Assembly (NCBI GenBank): GCA_001910725.1
Contig: MJGA01000034.1
Coordinates: forward strand, 186,001 to 250,000
Direction: 5' to 3'
DNA length: 64,000 nucleotides
Source: Phanerodontia chrysosporium
Taxonomy: Eukaryota; Basidiomycota; Agaricomycetes; Polyporales; Phanerochaetaceae
Part shown: positions 11,389 to 22,073 of the stretch, one piece after another
Layout of the letters: every line of letters begins with the position of its first letter
Position numbering within the stretch: the first letter of the stretch is position 1
Notes under the pieces: model-generated
Seen by the model: the letters and a program-made list of their open reading frames with translations, nothing else
Told to the model about the DNA's origin: nothing
The model's database searches: none
Translations under genes and position numbers: made by a program

Positions 11389-14146
11389 CTACTGCAAGCC
11401 CATGAGCCGACGGAGTGCAGCAACCTTGGCTACAGACAGAGCCTTGGTCAGGATGTCTGCAACCATCAGGTCAGTCTGGACATACTCTGGAGAGATCTGA
11501 CCATCCTCTATCACATCGCGCAGCCAGTACAGGCGCAGCTGCATGTGCTTCAATCGCCCAAAGTGCTCAGGATTCTTGGCCACTGCAATAGCAGAGTTGT
11601 TATCCATGTAGAGCGTCGATGGTGAGTGAGAGAGGTTGTACCCAATCTGTTTGAGCAGGTTGCGCATCCAGGCGATGTCCCAGCCAGCCTGGTTGGCAGC
11701 CATGTACTTTGCCTCTGTGGTAGACTGGGCCACCACAGTCTGCAGCTTGCTGCTCCAGTCCACAGCACCAGTGCCCATCATGACCACATAAGCACCGGTT
11801 GAGCGCAGTGTGTCAGAGTCCCCGGCATAGTCAGCATCCGAGTATGTCACGAAGAGCTCCTTTGTCGCAGCAGGCCCATAGGTGAGCTGCAAGTCAGGAG
11901 AACCCTTGGGATAGCGGAAGAGGTGCTTGACTGCCTGCCCATGGGCCTGTCCAGGCATCGCATTGGAGCGAGCTAGCACAGAGACCGCATAGGCGATGTC
12001 AGGATGAGTGCAGGTGGCGAGGTACATGAGGGAGCCGACAGCGCTGATGTAAGGGAGATTTTGAACGGCAGCGCGCTCTTCTCGAGTGGAGGGGCAGTCT
12101 GCAGTAGACAGTCGCTTGCCAGAATCCATGGGTGTCTGCACAGAGGAGCAGGAGGAACAGCCATACTTCAACAGCATGTCGAGGATGTACTGACGCTGCG
12201 AGATATAGATGCGGTGGTTAGGACGGTCTCGAGTGATCTGAATGCCTAGCAGGAAGGATGTGGGACCCAAGTCGCGAAGCTTGTAGTAGCCAGAGAGCTG
12301 TTGCACTATGCGGTCGGTCTCAGCAGCGCTGGTGGAGGCAATGGTGATGTCGTCGATAAAGACAGGCATGATAATCCTGGTGGCATCCCTGTGATAAAGG
12401 TAGAGCGAGGCATCGGATTTGATCCAGGTAAAACCTAGATCGTGCAGTGTGGCATGCAGAGTCTTATTTCAGACGCGCCCAGCTTGCTTGAGACCGTATC
12501 GTGCTTTCCTGAGCCGCAGAACATCACCAGGTTGCCCAAAGTGGAAGCCCTCTGTTTGCTGCATATAGACCTCTTCCAGTACGCCGTTGGTGTAAGCGTT
12601 GGAGATATCGATGGAGTGCAAGTCCGGGTCCTTGAGTGCGGACAGGGCAAGGACAATCCGGATTGAGGCCATGTGTGCTGTAGGTGCGAAGGTCTCCACA
12701 TAGTAGAAGCTAGGTCGCTGAGCATAGCCCTTGACCACAAGGCGGGCCTTGGAGCATTCCAGCTCGCCGTCAGGGAGGAATTTCTGCGCAAAGACTCAGC
12801 GATTAGCGATGGCCTTTTTGCGTGGACGAGATGCGCAGGGCTCCCAAGTGTCGTTAGCAAGCAGGACCTCCATCTTAGCGTGGGCTGCCTTCTTCCACTC
12901 CTCTGCATCAGGTCGCTCCATCGCAGCACTCCAGCTATCCGGCCATGAGTTCCCCGCAGCCGCAGCCTCGAGGCAGAGCTTGTCTGTGGAGGCATCTGAC
13001 AGTGGGACATCCTCCTCTTGACAAGGTTCCTCAGCAATGGGCTCTGGCTGAGCAGGCTGGGCAGGCTGTGAAGGGTGGTCAGATGAAGCTGGCTTTCCCT
13101 TCCATTATTCACCAGGAGGTCTGATGATGCGCCTTGGACGAGACTCTGCCAGTGGAGGTTGAGAGCCAGATGGGCCGGGCTGAGGCTCACAAGGAGCTGA
13201 TGACTGTAGGCGACCTCGGCGTGGTGGGTATGATGCCTGGCGCTGTGTTAATGGCCCTACGCGCTGGGGCTGCCTACCGCGCGAAGCGGCTTGACTTGCC
13301 CCGCTTGGGAGCAGGTGGTGCAGCTGGAGGCTCTGGAGAAGTTGCCTGGTGCAATGGTGGTGGTGATGGAGTGCAAGATGGTGCTGGTAATGCTCCCCGT
13401 GACTTTGGTGCTGGCCAGGCTCGGGTTGCGCATCAGAAGACCCGTCCCCCCCCCCCCCCCAACACGAGGCTGTGACGCATCCTCACCAGTAGTAAACTCA
13501 TAGAACTCCGGCGGTGATGGTGTGGCAGCGTTGTCGGGAGGGTCGGCGCGGAAAGGAGGGATATCCGACGAGTTCTTCAGGCCAGGAAAGTACTGCTCAT
13601 CGAGGCTGGCGCTATGTGAAATGGTGACGCGCTTGGTGGGCGGGTTGTAGAACTTCCAGCCCTTGTAGCCAGCAGGGTAGCAAATGAAGATGGACTTCTC
13701 TGAGTGTGAACCCATTGCACCTCCCTTGTCCTTCTGCACATGCACATCGGCGAGGCAACCCCAAACGCGGAGATGGGAGACATCTGGCTTGCAACTATAG
13801 AAGGCCTCGTACGGAGTAATGCCAGGCAGCGCAGAGGTGCGACACCGGTTGAGGACATGCATCAAGGCGGACAGTGCCTTGCCCCAGAGCGTGTGAGGCA
13901 GTCCAGCTACAGCTAGCATGGCAGTGATGCCCTCAGAGAGGACACGGTTAAACCGCTCTGCCACACTGTTCTGCTGTGGCCTGTTGCGCACAGTGTGCTG
14001 TCGCCGATGCCATGCTCGTTGCAGAAGTCGTCGAGTTTTTTGCTCATGTACTCGCCGCGCTTGTCGTTCTGAGTGCACAAATGCGCTGCTGCGTCTGATT
14101 CTCCTCATGCGCCTTAAACTGCTTCAACGCAGCGTTGGCCTCACCC
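11389..14146 (-). pseudogene. Copia D pol: integrase, reverse transcriptase, RNase H
   Basis: From right to left the minus strand encodes the C-terminal half of a copia integrase (QQNSVAERFNRVLSEG carries the catalytic Glu; then LWGKALSALMHVLNR and the SHLRVWGCLADVHV block). A Pro/Ser-rich linker follows, then the copia RT (KARLVVKGYAQR, FAPTAHMASIRIVLALSA, SIDISNAYTNGVLEEVYMQQ, active site PVFIDDITIAS) and RNase H (TYSDADYAGDSDTLRSTGAY, WSSKLQTVVAQSTTEAKYMA, ending at 11389). Stops include TGA at 12469-12471 and 12796-12798, both where the family has Trp (TGG-to-TGA). The linker has frameshifts near a run of 15 C. Gag, protease and the first integrase catalytic Asp are absent on the right, where an oppositely oriented LTR begins. 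Inactive. Confidence 0.88.
13446..13460. repeat. Homopolymer run of 15 C
   Basis: Reads as poly-G on the copia coding strand, in the linker between integrase and RT, where it gives a Gly stretch. Such a run is prone to length change and probably accounts for the nearby loss of frame. Confidence 0.95.
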
Positions 14147-14434
14147 TGTTAGTTGTGTCCTTTGTTATGCAACCACCCCTTTACACTCAGCCACCCTCAG
14201 TGGCCCAGTGCGTTGACTAGGTGCAGTGGCCTTATCGGCTACTGAGAAAGGATTTGCTTTGTACTCCTTCCTTTGTCTCTTTTTGCCTGTGCTCCTTTGT
14301 CCTTAGTTGATACTCTGACCTGTAGGATAGTATATAAACCCTGGGGGTAGTGCCTGAGCCCTTCAGTTGCTCGCCCACTACCACCAGTGTGATTCAGGGC
14401 ACTCCCGTAGTCGAGTCTAGCTCTACATCGAACA
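14147..14434 (+). repeat. Copia LTR, D family (copy D3), 288 bases
   Basis: Complete from TGTTAGTTGTGTCC to CATCGAACA, with TATATAAACCCTGGGGG. It lies at the broken 5' side of the copia pol segment but points the opposite way, so it is not that segment's own 5' LTR. The flanking pentamers CACCC and GACAA do not match. Confidence 0.9.
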
Positions 14435-14760
14435 GACAATGCAGTTTGGGTGAAGTACAAGGTGAGTCAAAGAATGAATCTTTTTGAAATCCTTCGTCAT
14501 ATCCTGTAGCCTATAGGTCCAAGAAACTCCGATTCTGTATGCCTGCACTCCATATAGAGTCATTGAGGAGATTACAGAGCATATCATTGCTCATGGGCGA
14601 GTTTGGTGCTGTTGCAGATATACCTAGCACTGCACACAGTCAACAAGTGACCGCTAGCACTGGACTGCCATTTACGAAGATATCTGCAGGGAGAGAATAA
14701 GCATGGAGAATGAGTCCCAAATGTTCGGTGACAGTTACGGATCCCAAAGTGCATCACATG
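14435..14760 (+). other. Short unassigned stretch, possible Myb/SANT-gene fragment
   Basis: The first codons read DNAVWVKYK followed by GTGAGT, resembling the DVVWAKYK exon part of the Harbinger Myb/SANT gene at 9197-10477. The rest, up to the hAT end at 14761, shows no motif. The link rests on nine residues and is weak. Confidence 0.3.
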
Positions 14761-16020
14761 TAGTGTTGCCATGACTCAGCCAGAGAGCCAACCCATGTGG
14801 TGGCCATGTCAAGCCACCGATTGGCTTATGACCTATTCACCGCTGGGCTCAGCACAGCGCAGCTCGGTTAGGCCTTGCTGCCTGTACCACCACCCTGATC
14901 AGGCAAATGCGCTGCACCTGACAGACCTCTGAAGACTCCAATGAGGTGTAGGGATTCTCTGAAGCATGTTACATATATGTTTCGGGGCATGAAGACTCAG
15001 TGAAGGCTAGATAGTGTGCTTTTGAACATTTTCTCTAATACTTTACCGATCAACGTGTGCTTTCAAATTCTACTGCAGGAAAGGCAGCCCCGCACTCACC
15101 TAAAAAGAGGAGAGGCCCAAGGATAAAGGCTATTCCATGTAGGAGGTGAATGCGACTACAGGAGTGCTCTGAATCACACCGGCGGCAGTGGGTGAGCAAC
15201 TGAAGAGCTCAGGGCACAACCCCAGGGTTTCTATACTACCCTACAGAGGGGATAAAAGCAAACTAAGAACAAAGGAACGAATGCGAAAGGGACAAAGGAA
15301 GAGAGTACAAAGGGACTTCTGCGTCAGTGGCCCATAAGTGCCACTGCACCTGGTCAATGAACAGGGCCGCTGACTGCAGAGGGGTGGTTGCATAACAAAG
15401 GACAAAACTAACAACAGCCTGTGTAGAGGATTTAGCAGGCAAGGAGTCAACTGTGCGTTTTGAAACACCAAAGCGAGGTCGCATGGTATATCAGCGTGCA
15501 CCTGAGCCCTTCCCTGAGCCTGCACCTTGATATCTGAAGAGGCTTCAAGGTAATGTAATCTATTAATGGTAAAAACAACTTGTCTGATTGAATGATAGAG
15601 AGAACATAGAACAAATACTGCCTGATGTTGAAGAAGATGAGCATGAAATCTTTGACATGGACATTCCAGCTAGTGATGACGCAGACGACGGTTCGGCACC
15701 GCCGGCACAAGCATCAAATTGACCTGCTGCTGTCACCGCCTCCACTACTCCATCTTGGCAGCGAAAGGGTTTTCCTACTCTCCTAACTGCTGGTTGGCAT
15801 TGGCAATCTCATGGCTCTGCAGGAAATTAGCAGGGAAACAAGGCTTCAGATGTTGGGCCATTTCTGGAGCAGGAAAAGCTTACAGCGCGAACAATGTGCA
15901 AATTTGGCTTGTGCTCATTGTATGTTAAATATGTATTGCTTTAACCATGAGAAAATAATTGCAGAGCAATACATGCAGTAACGAACAAACCTCTGCAGGT
16001 TCCATGTGGACGAAGATAAT
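14761..16020 (+). mobile_element. hAT transposon copy 2, truncated
   Basis: Starts with TAGTGTTGCCATGACTCAGC, matching the ends of hAT copy 1 (18479 and 52183), followed by a subterminal zone rich in CAGCC and GAGCC. It then carries the 5' part of the same transposase gene: the segments at 15414-15540 and 15597-15720 align with the minus strand of 51548-51800 and 42172 downward. These include an intron at about 15550-15596 and the peptide NIEQILPDVEEDEHEIFDMD. It is cut by LTR D4 and ends at LTR D5. Because it lacks the solo LTR found in copy 1, it shows what the uninterrupted copy 1 sequence was. Confidence 0.85.
15131..15413 (-). repeat. Solo copia LTR, D family (copy D4)
   Basis: Reverse-orientation D LTR of 283 bases ending in ACTAACA at 15413. 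Its other end is degenerate (TATTCCATGTAGG for TGTTCGATGTAG). It interrupts hAT copy 2 between sequences that are adjacent in copy 1. A clear target duplication is not visible. Confidence 0.85.
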
Positions 16021-16272
16021 TGTGACTTGTGTCCTTTGTCATGCCACCACCCCTCTGCCCTCGATGGCCCAGTGTAGTGGCTCTCATGGACCACTAACAA
16101 AGGAGTTCCTTTGTACTCCCTTTTCTTTGTCGCTTTCGCTTCCATTTCTTTGTTCTTAGTTGGCTTTGATCCCCTCTGAAGATAGTATATAAGCTATGGA
16201 GGTAGTGCCTGGCGCTCTTAAGTTGCTCACCCACTACTACCAGTGTGATTCTGGGCCCTCCTACATTGAACA
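16021..16272 (+). repeat. Solo copia LTR, D family (copy D5)
   Basis: TGTGACTTGTGTCC to CATTGAACA, about 252 bases, with a short internal deletion near the 3' end (the GTAGTCGAG block is missing). It joins the broken end of hAT copy 2 to a partial chromovirus LTR. Flanks ATAAT and ATAGA match at only three bases. Confidence 0.82.
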
Positions 16273-16804
16273 ATAGAATTAATGCTGTGTAGAGTATAGA
16301 AGTGAGAGCTTATCTGTCCATATTGACCAAGAGGTCGAGATGACAGACAGGAGCGATGAGAGCTACCCTCATATACTATAGAGTCTTTAGAGCAGGCTAT
16401 ACGGTTATATAACCGATGGGCAGTGCTTAGCATAACTGGCGAGGCTGTGACACAGACTGCGCTGCAAGGCTGTACTGGGACTATGCCATATGGCTGCATC
16501 CAGCCAAGGCTGTGTCATCAGGCTGATTGGCTCTGAGTGTCTTGGTGACAGGAGTCATCCATGTCTCCTCAGCCATCTGGAGAACCGGTTACAAGGCAGG
16601 CCGGTGATCCAAGAGTATCAGAGCGCGCAGCAGGACGCGCTGGCATCTAGGGGTAATGCACCATTGGCTCTCAGTGGTCAGCGACTGGTTGTGGGCAGCT
16701 AGAACTCCAGATGACGTGAGGGCTGCTTGCTCGTTGTGTGAATCAGAAAAAGAAAATAGTCGGAACTGAGGCGAAAATAAGGTAATGCTGTCACATCCAT
16801 AACA
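16273..16804 (-). repeat. Partial LTR of chromovirus C family (copy C3)
   Basis: Reverse-orientation C-family LTR lacking its U5 end. It starts within the 61-base leader segment and ends in TCACATCCATAACA. It abuts a truncated ORF0 of chromovirus B on its right. Confidence 0.85.
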
Positions 16805-17645
16805 GAGCCTTATGTTCTGTTAACCCAATTCAAACCCACTGCTCGTTTAGCTTTTGAAAGAACAGACCCAAGTGGTTAAGGGCACTGTTAAACTATCTTC
16901 TGTAGTCACGCAGTGAATGGACCTGGGTGTTGATATAAAAATGAAGGCCCTTGAGAATACATTTGACTTTGACAGGGGGAGTAGAGGAAGGTTCAATATG
17001 CTCAATGAGGGTAGAGGGGGAGGGATGTTCATGATAGAGTCATTCTTCGAGCTGAACCTGGTACTTGGAGTAATTCATATATGCTTCATGAGAAACCCTC
17101 TTGCAACAACCAGGGATAGGGGTATAAGGTGTAATGCGAGGTTTGTACACAGAACGCAGCTTCCCAATGATTTTGAAGCAGTGAAGATTTGAGATTTTGA
17201 TATGCTCAAGCAAGAGTTTTCCAGAGCTCTTGTCGTTAGCAAGGGCAAAACAGTTCCTAGCAGCTTTAGGCACTAGGAAACACTGGTCAGTCTGTTTACA
17301 CAAGCCAAAAAACGTCTCCACACAAGGCCAGCCAATCTCAACAAAAAGAAAGGGTATTACTGCAGGTTTCCACGCCACCCACGTAAAATTGGTTGGACAG
17401 GGTATTATATGCTTAGTTCTGCACTGAAACAGGGGTTACTCGTCTGCAGGCAAAGCCCTCCTCTGATGTGGATCACACCACGTTCCCCTCACTGTACCCA
17501 AAAAGGTACTATAGTGCCCACTTACCCCTGTGGATTGCCAACAAACTGAACAGAGCGCAAAAACACTTGTTCACACAAGTCTCCAGAACCAAAAGTAATA
17601 ATCTAGGCCACCAGAGGTGGAGTAGGTTGGCAAGCTTCAATTTCC
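16805..17645 (-). pseudogene. Chromovirus B copy 2: leader and truncated ORF0
   Basis: The minus strand matches the leader and pre-gag ORF0 of element B (42858-43740). Shared peptides are VPKAARN, HIKISNLHCFK, KPRITPYTPIPG and the Pro-rich segment. The primer-site region beside the LTR and the TTTCCTAG|TGCC acceptor are conserved. Stops are present and the frame ends at 16805, where LTR C3 begins, near the position of codon 170 of the intact ORF0. Gag and pol are absent. Confidence 0.85.
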
Positions 17646-18244
17646 AATCACAAAATGCACTGCTCTAGCATCTATACACCAAACCAACCAGTATCACTTA
17701 CTGGTAAAGATGTACTTGGACTACAAAGAATGTAGTCAAGTTTAGATATGAGGTATAGTGGCTGTAGAGATAAAACACAATGACATTAAAGCTGAGAAGA
17801 CATCTCTAGCCCTCAGAGTTTATATACATGTGCATCAGGTCCCCAGGGACTGGTATTCAGGGTTCTAGCTATCTAATACCTACTATGCTATTGGCTAGTA
17901 CCCTACAGGTACTTCTACATTCTCCTGCATGTTTCCGAATGTTCCTATGATGTTCCAGAACCTTCCAGGGCGTTTCAGCACTGTTCAGACCTGTCCAGAG
18001 TCCTTGAGAACTTTCTAGTCCATTTTGGAGTGTCTCAGCGCTTCCAGACCCTTGTTTACTTCTATACCTTCAACCATGTAACTCTGGAATACAGCATGTG
18101 TGTGCATCATGTGACCGCTGTATCATGTAATCAGCTTCGAGTCTAGGGCTGTCACTTCAGCACCTCTGCATGTCACAGTTTGAAGTAATTGCTTCTGTCA
18201 CTTGCTGCCCCTAACTTTAAGGGTTGAGACAAAAAACTGTGACA
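17646..18244 (-). repeat. LTR of chromovirus B copy 2
   Basis: Reverse-orientation B-family LTR of 599 bases. It starts at AATCACAAAATGC (degenerate for TATCACAAAAATGC) and ends in AAAACTGTGACA at 18244. It is followed internally by the B leader, so it is a 5' LTR rather than a solo LTR. Confidence 0.88.
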
Positions 18245-18266
18245 GTTTGGCTTTGATGGGAACTGC

Positions 18267-18478
18267 AGGTGTGTTAGTTGTGTTCTTTGTGATGCAACCA
18301 CTCCTCTGCCCTCAGTGGCACTCAGTGGCCCAGTGCAGTGACCAGGTGCATTGACCATGTGCAGTGGCCCTCATGGGCCACTGACAAAGGTCTTGCTTTG
18401 TACTTCTTCCTTTGTCTCTTTTCGCTTTCGTTTCTTTGTCCCTAGTTAAGACTCCCACTTGTAGGACAGTATATAAAC
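18267..18478 (+). repeat. Solo copia LTR D6, left part (outer shell of the nest)
   Basis: The LTR starts at 18272 (TGTTAGTTGTGTTC) and is cut at its TATA box by hAT copy 1; the rest resumes at 52192-52342. The 5-base duplication AGGTG is at 18267-18271 and 52343-52347, 34 kb apart. This shows that everything between arrived after this LTR. Confidence 0.93.
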
Positions 18479-18675
18479 TAGTGTTGCCACGGCTCAGCTT
18501 GGCTCGGCTGCAGCTCAGCTTTTAATGGCTCTGCTATTTATGAGTGAGCCGAATCAAGCCGAAGCCACGGCTCATTGATTGGCTCTGGCTGGCTCTGGCT
18601 GGCGAGCAGCAGTCCGTCCATATTTAGAAGGTAGTTCACACGGACTTCGCAAAATCGAGAATAAATTCCAAAAAA

Positions 18676-18976
18676 CTACTGCAGTGATGCGACAAATGAG
18701 GTCAAATCTTCACAGGTCTCTTGAGCAAGGTCCTCAAGCTCTTCCTCAACATTTTTAGGACTCTGACCTTCTGTGAAATTGAGGGAATATCCATGTTTGA
18801 TGCTGGATTTGAGCATTTGCAGTGCCTCCATCAAAGCACCACTGATTCTGTTGTGCCGATCTGATACAGTTAGCTTTCCAGATGAGAAAACACGTTCACA
18901 GGGCACAGAGGAGACCTGTATGGGTAGAATATCCATGGCCACGGCATAGATAGTTGGAAATTTGCTTTTTGCTACC
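18676..18976 (-). pseudogene. hAT copy 1 transposase, C-terminal dimerisation exon
   Basis: Minus-strand frame with FPTIYAVAMDILPIQVSS, PCERVFSSG and NRISGALMEALQMLKSSI, the hAT family C-terminal domain (often called Dimer_Tnp_hAT). It includes the S-x-x-x-x-ER-x-FS motif whose Glu is the third catalytic acid. It ends with a stop at 18676. The exon seems to begin after an acceptor (GATTAG) near 18977, with a DIRS-like element lying in the preceding intron; I could not confirm the splice phase. Confidence 0.85.
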
Positions 18977-19137
18977 CTAATCACTGGCGCCGTACTGGGA
19001 ATGTGTGAGGAGCTCGCGCTGCGAGTCCGGGAGGGGGATCCAAAACCAGAGTAGGTGTAAACCGGCCGTGCCCGAGGGCGCGGCCGCAGACATTGATTTG
19101 AGGCGCCCGGCAGTGGAGCGCAACCACCCGTAAACGA

Positions 19138-20199
19138 CTAGAGAGACGACGGAGGAGGGGGAGGGCAGGTGGTTGAGGAAAAAGGAGGTTGCGCGACAGC
19201 GGGTGAGAGCGCGGGAGAGCCACGTTGCCGAGCCTGCAACGACGCCTGGAGGACAACAGGGTGCTCCCGAATATACATCTTGTAGGCTTCAGAGGACCAG
19301 CGGCCGGCGGCCTGGATGTGAGCGTCCGGCCAGCCGAGCGACGCAAGGAAGGTAGCGCCGCTGGGGCGGAGAGAGTGGCCACCAGCGGAGGGCCCGAGGA
19401 CGCGACGAAGGCGGGCGAGGAACTACCCCCGAGTAGACTCGGAGCCGTCCGAGCGGAGGAAAAGTTGGCTGTGGAAACGGAAACGAGCATCACGCAAGGT
19501 CAGGTAGGCGTCGAAAGGCGCACCAGGGTCAAGGCGGTCGGGACGGCGCGCGAGCACGATATCACTGCCGGCAAACAGGCAGTCCACCTTGTGCGCAGGG
19601 AGGTGGTAGCGGACGTCGGCTGGCGTAGTGACCATGGAGCGGCGGCGAATGGTTTTGCAGGACGAGCGAAGGGCGCGGTCGTCGGCGGCGACAAGCTCAC
19701 CGAGGCGGTGTAGCCCAAAGAAACCCACGAAGACGAGGGCGACGAACAGGCGGTCGTTGTAGAAAGGAGTGGCCCCTACGCTGTCGAGGATGAGGAGCAA
19801 GTCGTCCGGCGAAAGGGCGCGCACCCGGATGCGAGGGGTGGCGAACATCTTCTTGCACCCAGTGAGGCAGCGAGAGACGAGAGAAGAGTGACGGAACGCG
19901 CGTCCGGAGGGGTAGAACGCTTCGAGCTGGTTGCAGATTCCAGACAGGTAGGTGTCGACGGAGCGGGGGTTGATGTGATGACACATGTAGACTGTGTAGA
20001 AAGAAAGCGTGTCGGGTGTCGGGTCGAGGGGAAACTGGTGTGCGTCGCAGGAAGCGACATAGGATTGGAGATGGGAGGCATAAGCTTTGTTGGTAGAGGC
20101 GTCGAGGGCAAAACCGAGAGCGATGGCCCGCTCACGGACGAATTTCTCACGCGACCAAGGCGCCCGAGGGGGCACCCGAGCCACGGCACTGCTGCTCAT
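19138..20199 (-). pseudogene. Tyrosine recombinase of the DIRS-like element
   Basis: Would cut and rejoin DNA to insert a circular copy of the element. The start ATG (20199) overlaps the RT-RNase H stop in an ATGA junction. The N-terminal core-binding part (TNKAYASHLQSYVASCDAHQ) is followed by the catalytic part: FFGLHRLGEL holds the box I Arg, HSLRPSGATFLA the box II His-x-x-Arg, and YKMYIREHP the Tyr nucleophile region. The full frame would be about 353 residues and ends at 19138. An in-frame TAG at 19423-19425 lies between box I and box II, so the copy is probably dead unless read through; a C-to-T change from CAG would explain it. All catalytic residues remain. Confidence 0.87.
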
Positions 20200-21971
20200 A
20201 AGTCGAGACCCCCCTGCGGTGTCCATCGAGGGGGCATGAAGAAGTCGAGAGAGTCGCAGTATTGACACACCACCAGAAACAACTTGCGTGACAACACATC
20301 GGCGACGACGTTGACAACGCCTGGGACATGCCAGACACGCAGATCGACAGCAGGTGTCGACTGAATGAGGAGGGAGCATGCGGAGAGGAGGATATCAGTG
20401 TAATGTCCGGACGCGCAGAGGCTATCGAAAATATGAACCGTGTTGAGGTTATCGGTGAAGATTGCGAGCTGCAGCGGGCGATCGGTGAAGATTGCGAGCC
20501 GCAGTGGGCGATCGGTGTGTGTTCGCGGCAGGGAAGATGCCCAACGCAAGGCAGAGAGGACGGTGAGCACTTCGAGTCAAAAAATGTTCTCCTCCAGGAG
20601 CGGCGGCACGTTCGGGAGCACCAAACTCGCCAGGGTCTGCCACCGTTGGGGGCACCAGATGCCCATTCCGTCTAGGGAGGCATCACAAAAAATGGTGAGG
20701 TCGGCCTCCTCGGCGGTCCACGCCCGTGCGTGCAACATGTGAACGCCGCAATGTGTTGCGAACTGATCCGCGGTCCACAACAGATTTCGAATGGTGCGCT
20801 TGTTGAGATAGATCCGGAAGAAAGGGTGACCGGTCTTCCCGGCGAGCTTCTCGTAGAACGACTGCAGACCAGGTCGTGCGAGAGGGAGCACGTTAAGGCC
20901 CCAGTTGATCCAGCCTAGAAGCCGCTGCCACTCGCGAAGCGTGCGGCGCCGGTCGGCTGACGCGCAGAAATCACAGATGGCCGCGACCAGTTCCAGAGGC
21001 TTGGTGTCTGGAAGCGAAATGGTCATTGCATCCGCATCAACATGGAAACCGATGATGGTGAGCGCACGCCCATACAGCTGCTTCTCTTGGGTGTGCGGGA
21101 TGCGAAGTTCATTCCACAGGCGCAAAAGCTCGGCTTGCTTGCATGGCATCTTAACCCCGTACGGTTTGTATAAGACGAGATTTCCGTCTTCATCGTACGC
21201 GTACATGTCATCCATGTAGAGGTTGATGCCCTCAAGCCGCCGAACACGGACAGCAATCCAGATTACGAGCGCCATGAACGTGATCCAGATATCAGGCGAT
21301 CCGCGGCTCCCGAAGCAGAGACAACGATCGATGTAACGCTGGACAGTGCCATCTGGAGCCGTGACAGTGACAACTTGCTTCATCTGCCATAAGGGATGCA
21401 CCGGCAGGAGGCGGTATGCGTTCTTAACATCGGATTTGAACAGCCAGAGAGGGATGTTCCCCTTCTCGTGACGTAGGTGGAGGAGATTCTTGCCAAGGTC
21501 CTGCATATTGTCAGGACGCATTCCGACCTTCGTCTTGTCGATCATAGCATTGAGCGCCCATTGCCCTGCCGAGTGATTGTTGATGAGGCGCAACTTCTCG
21601 GAGTTCGGCTTGGGCACCGCGTGGATGGGCATGGAGTACATTCCAGGGAGAAGCTCTGATCCGAAGTCTGCAGAGTAACGCCCAAGGGTCACCTCTTCGG
21701 TGCTATACGAGGTGACGAATTCATGTTCCGTCACCGACAGCGGCCCAAGCGCGGGTTCGTCCCAGGTCTCAGGGAAAGCTTTCCCTTCAGTATCAGCGAA
21801 TGGCCAAAAACTGTTGCGCAAACTGCGCACAACTGATTCAACCAGAGGACGGTTAGGGTGATCTCGCAGGTACAACTCGAAATGGTCCACATCGATGGGT
21901 GTTACGACCTTGAAAAGCTCCGGCCGCGTCTGGATGGTCGTTATAGCCTCCTTGTCCTGGAAAGCAGACAA
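20196..21971 (-). pseudogene. Reverse transcriptase and RNase H of the DIRS-like element
   Basis: A single frame of 592 codons with one stop, TGA at 20577-20579. RT motifs: SMPIHAVPKPNSEKLRLINN, FKSDVKNAYRLLPVHP, the active site INLYMDDMYAY, and the DIRS-like CFGSRGSPDIW. A connection domain (REWQRLLGWINWGLNV) follows, then RNase H with TIFCDASLDGMG, a Glu near the stop, IFTDNLNT (third Asp) and VVADVLSRK. A 30-base tandem duplication (20451-20510) adds ten residues just before the TDNLNT motif. It would copy the element RNA into DNA. The last base of the stop overlaps the recombinase start. Confidence 0.88.
20451..20510. repeat. 30-bp tandem duplication in the RNase H coding region
   Basis: Two adjacent 30-base units (20451-20480 and 20481-20510) differ at two bases. 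The in-frame duplication repeats the peptide RPL(R/Q)LAIFTD next to the catalytic TDNLNT. Confidence 0.9.
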
Positions 21972-22073
21972 TGGAGGGCTCGGAAGGGGCGCATGTGTTC
22001 GGTTGCCGATGCCAACGATGTGACCGGGGCGTCATCTTCTCCCCACAGTAGATTTCGGAAGCGCTGCGGGCGC

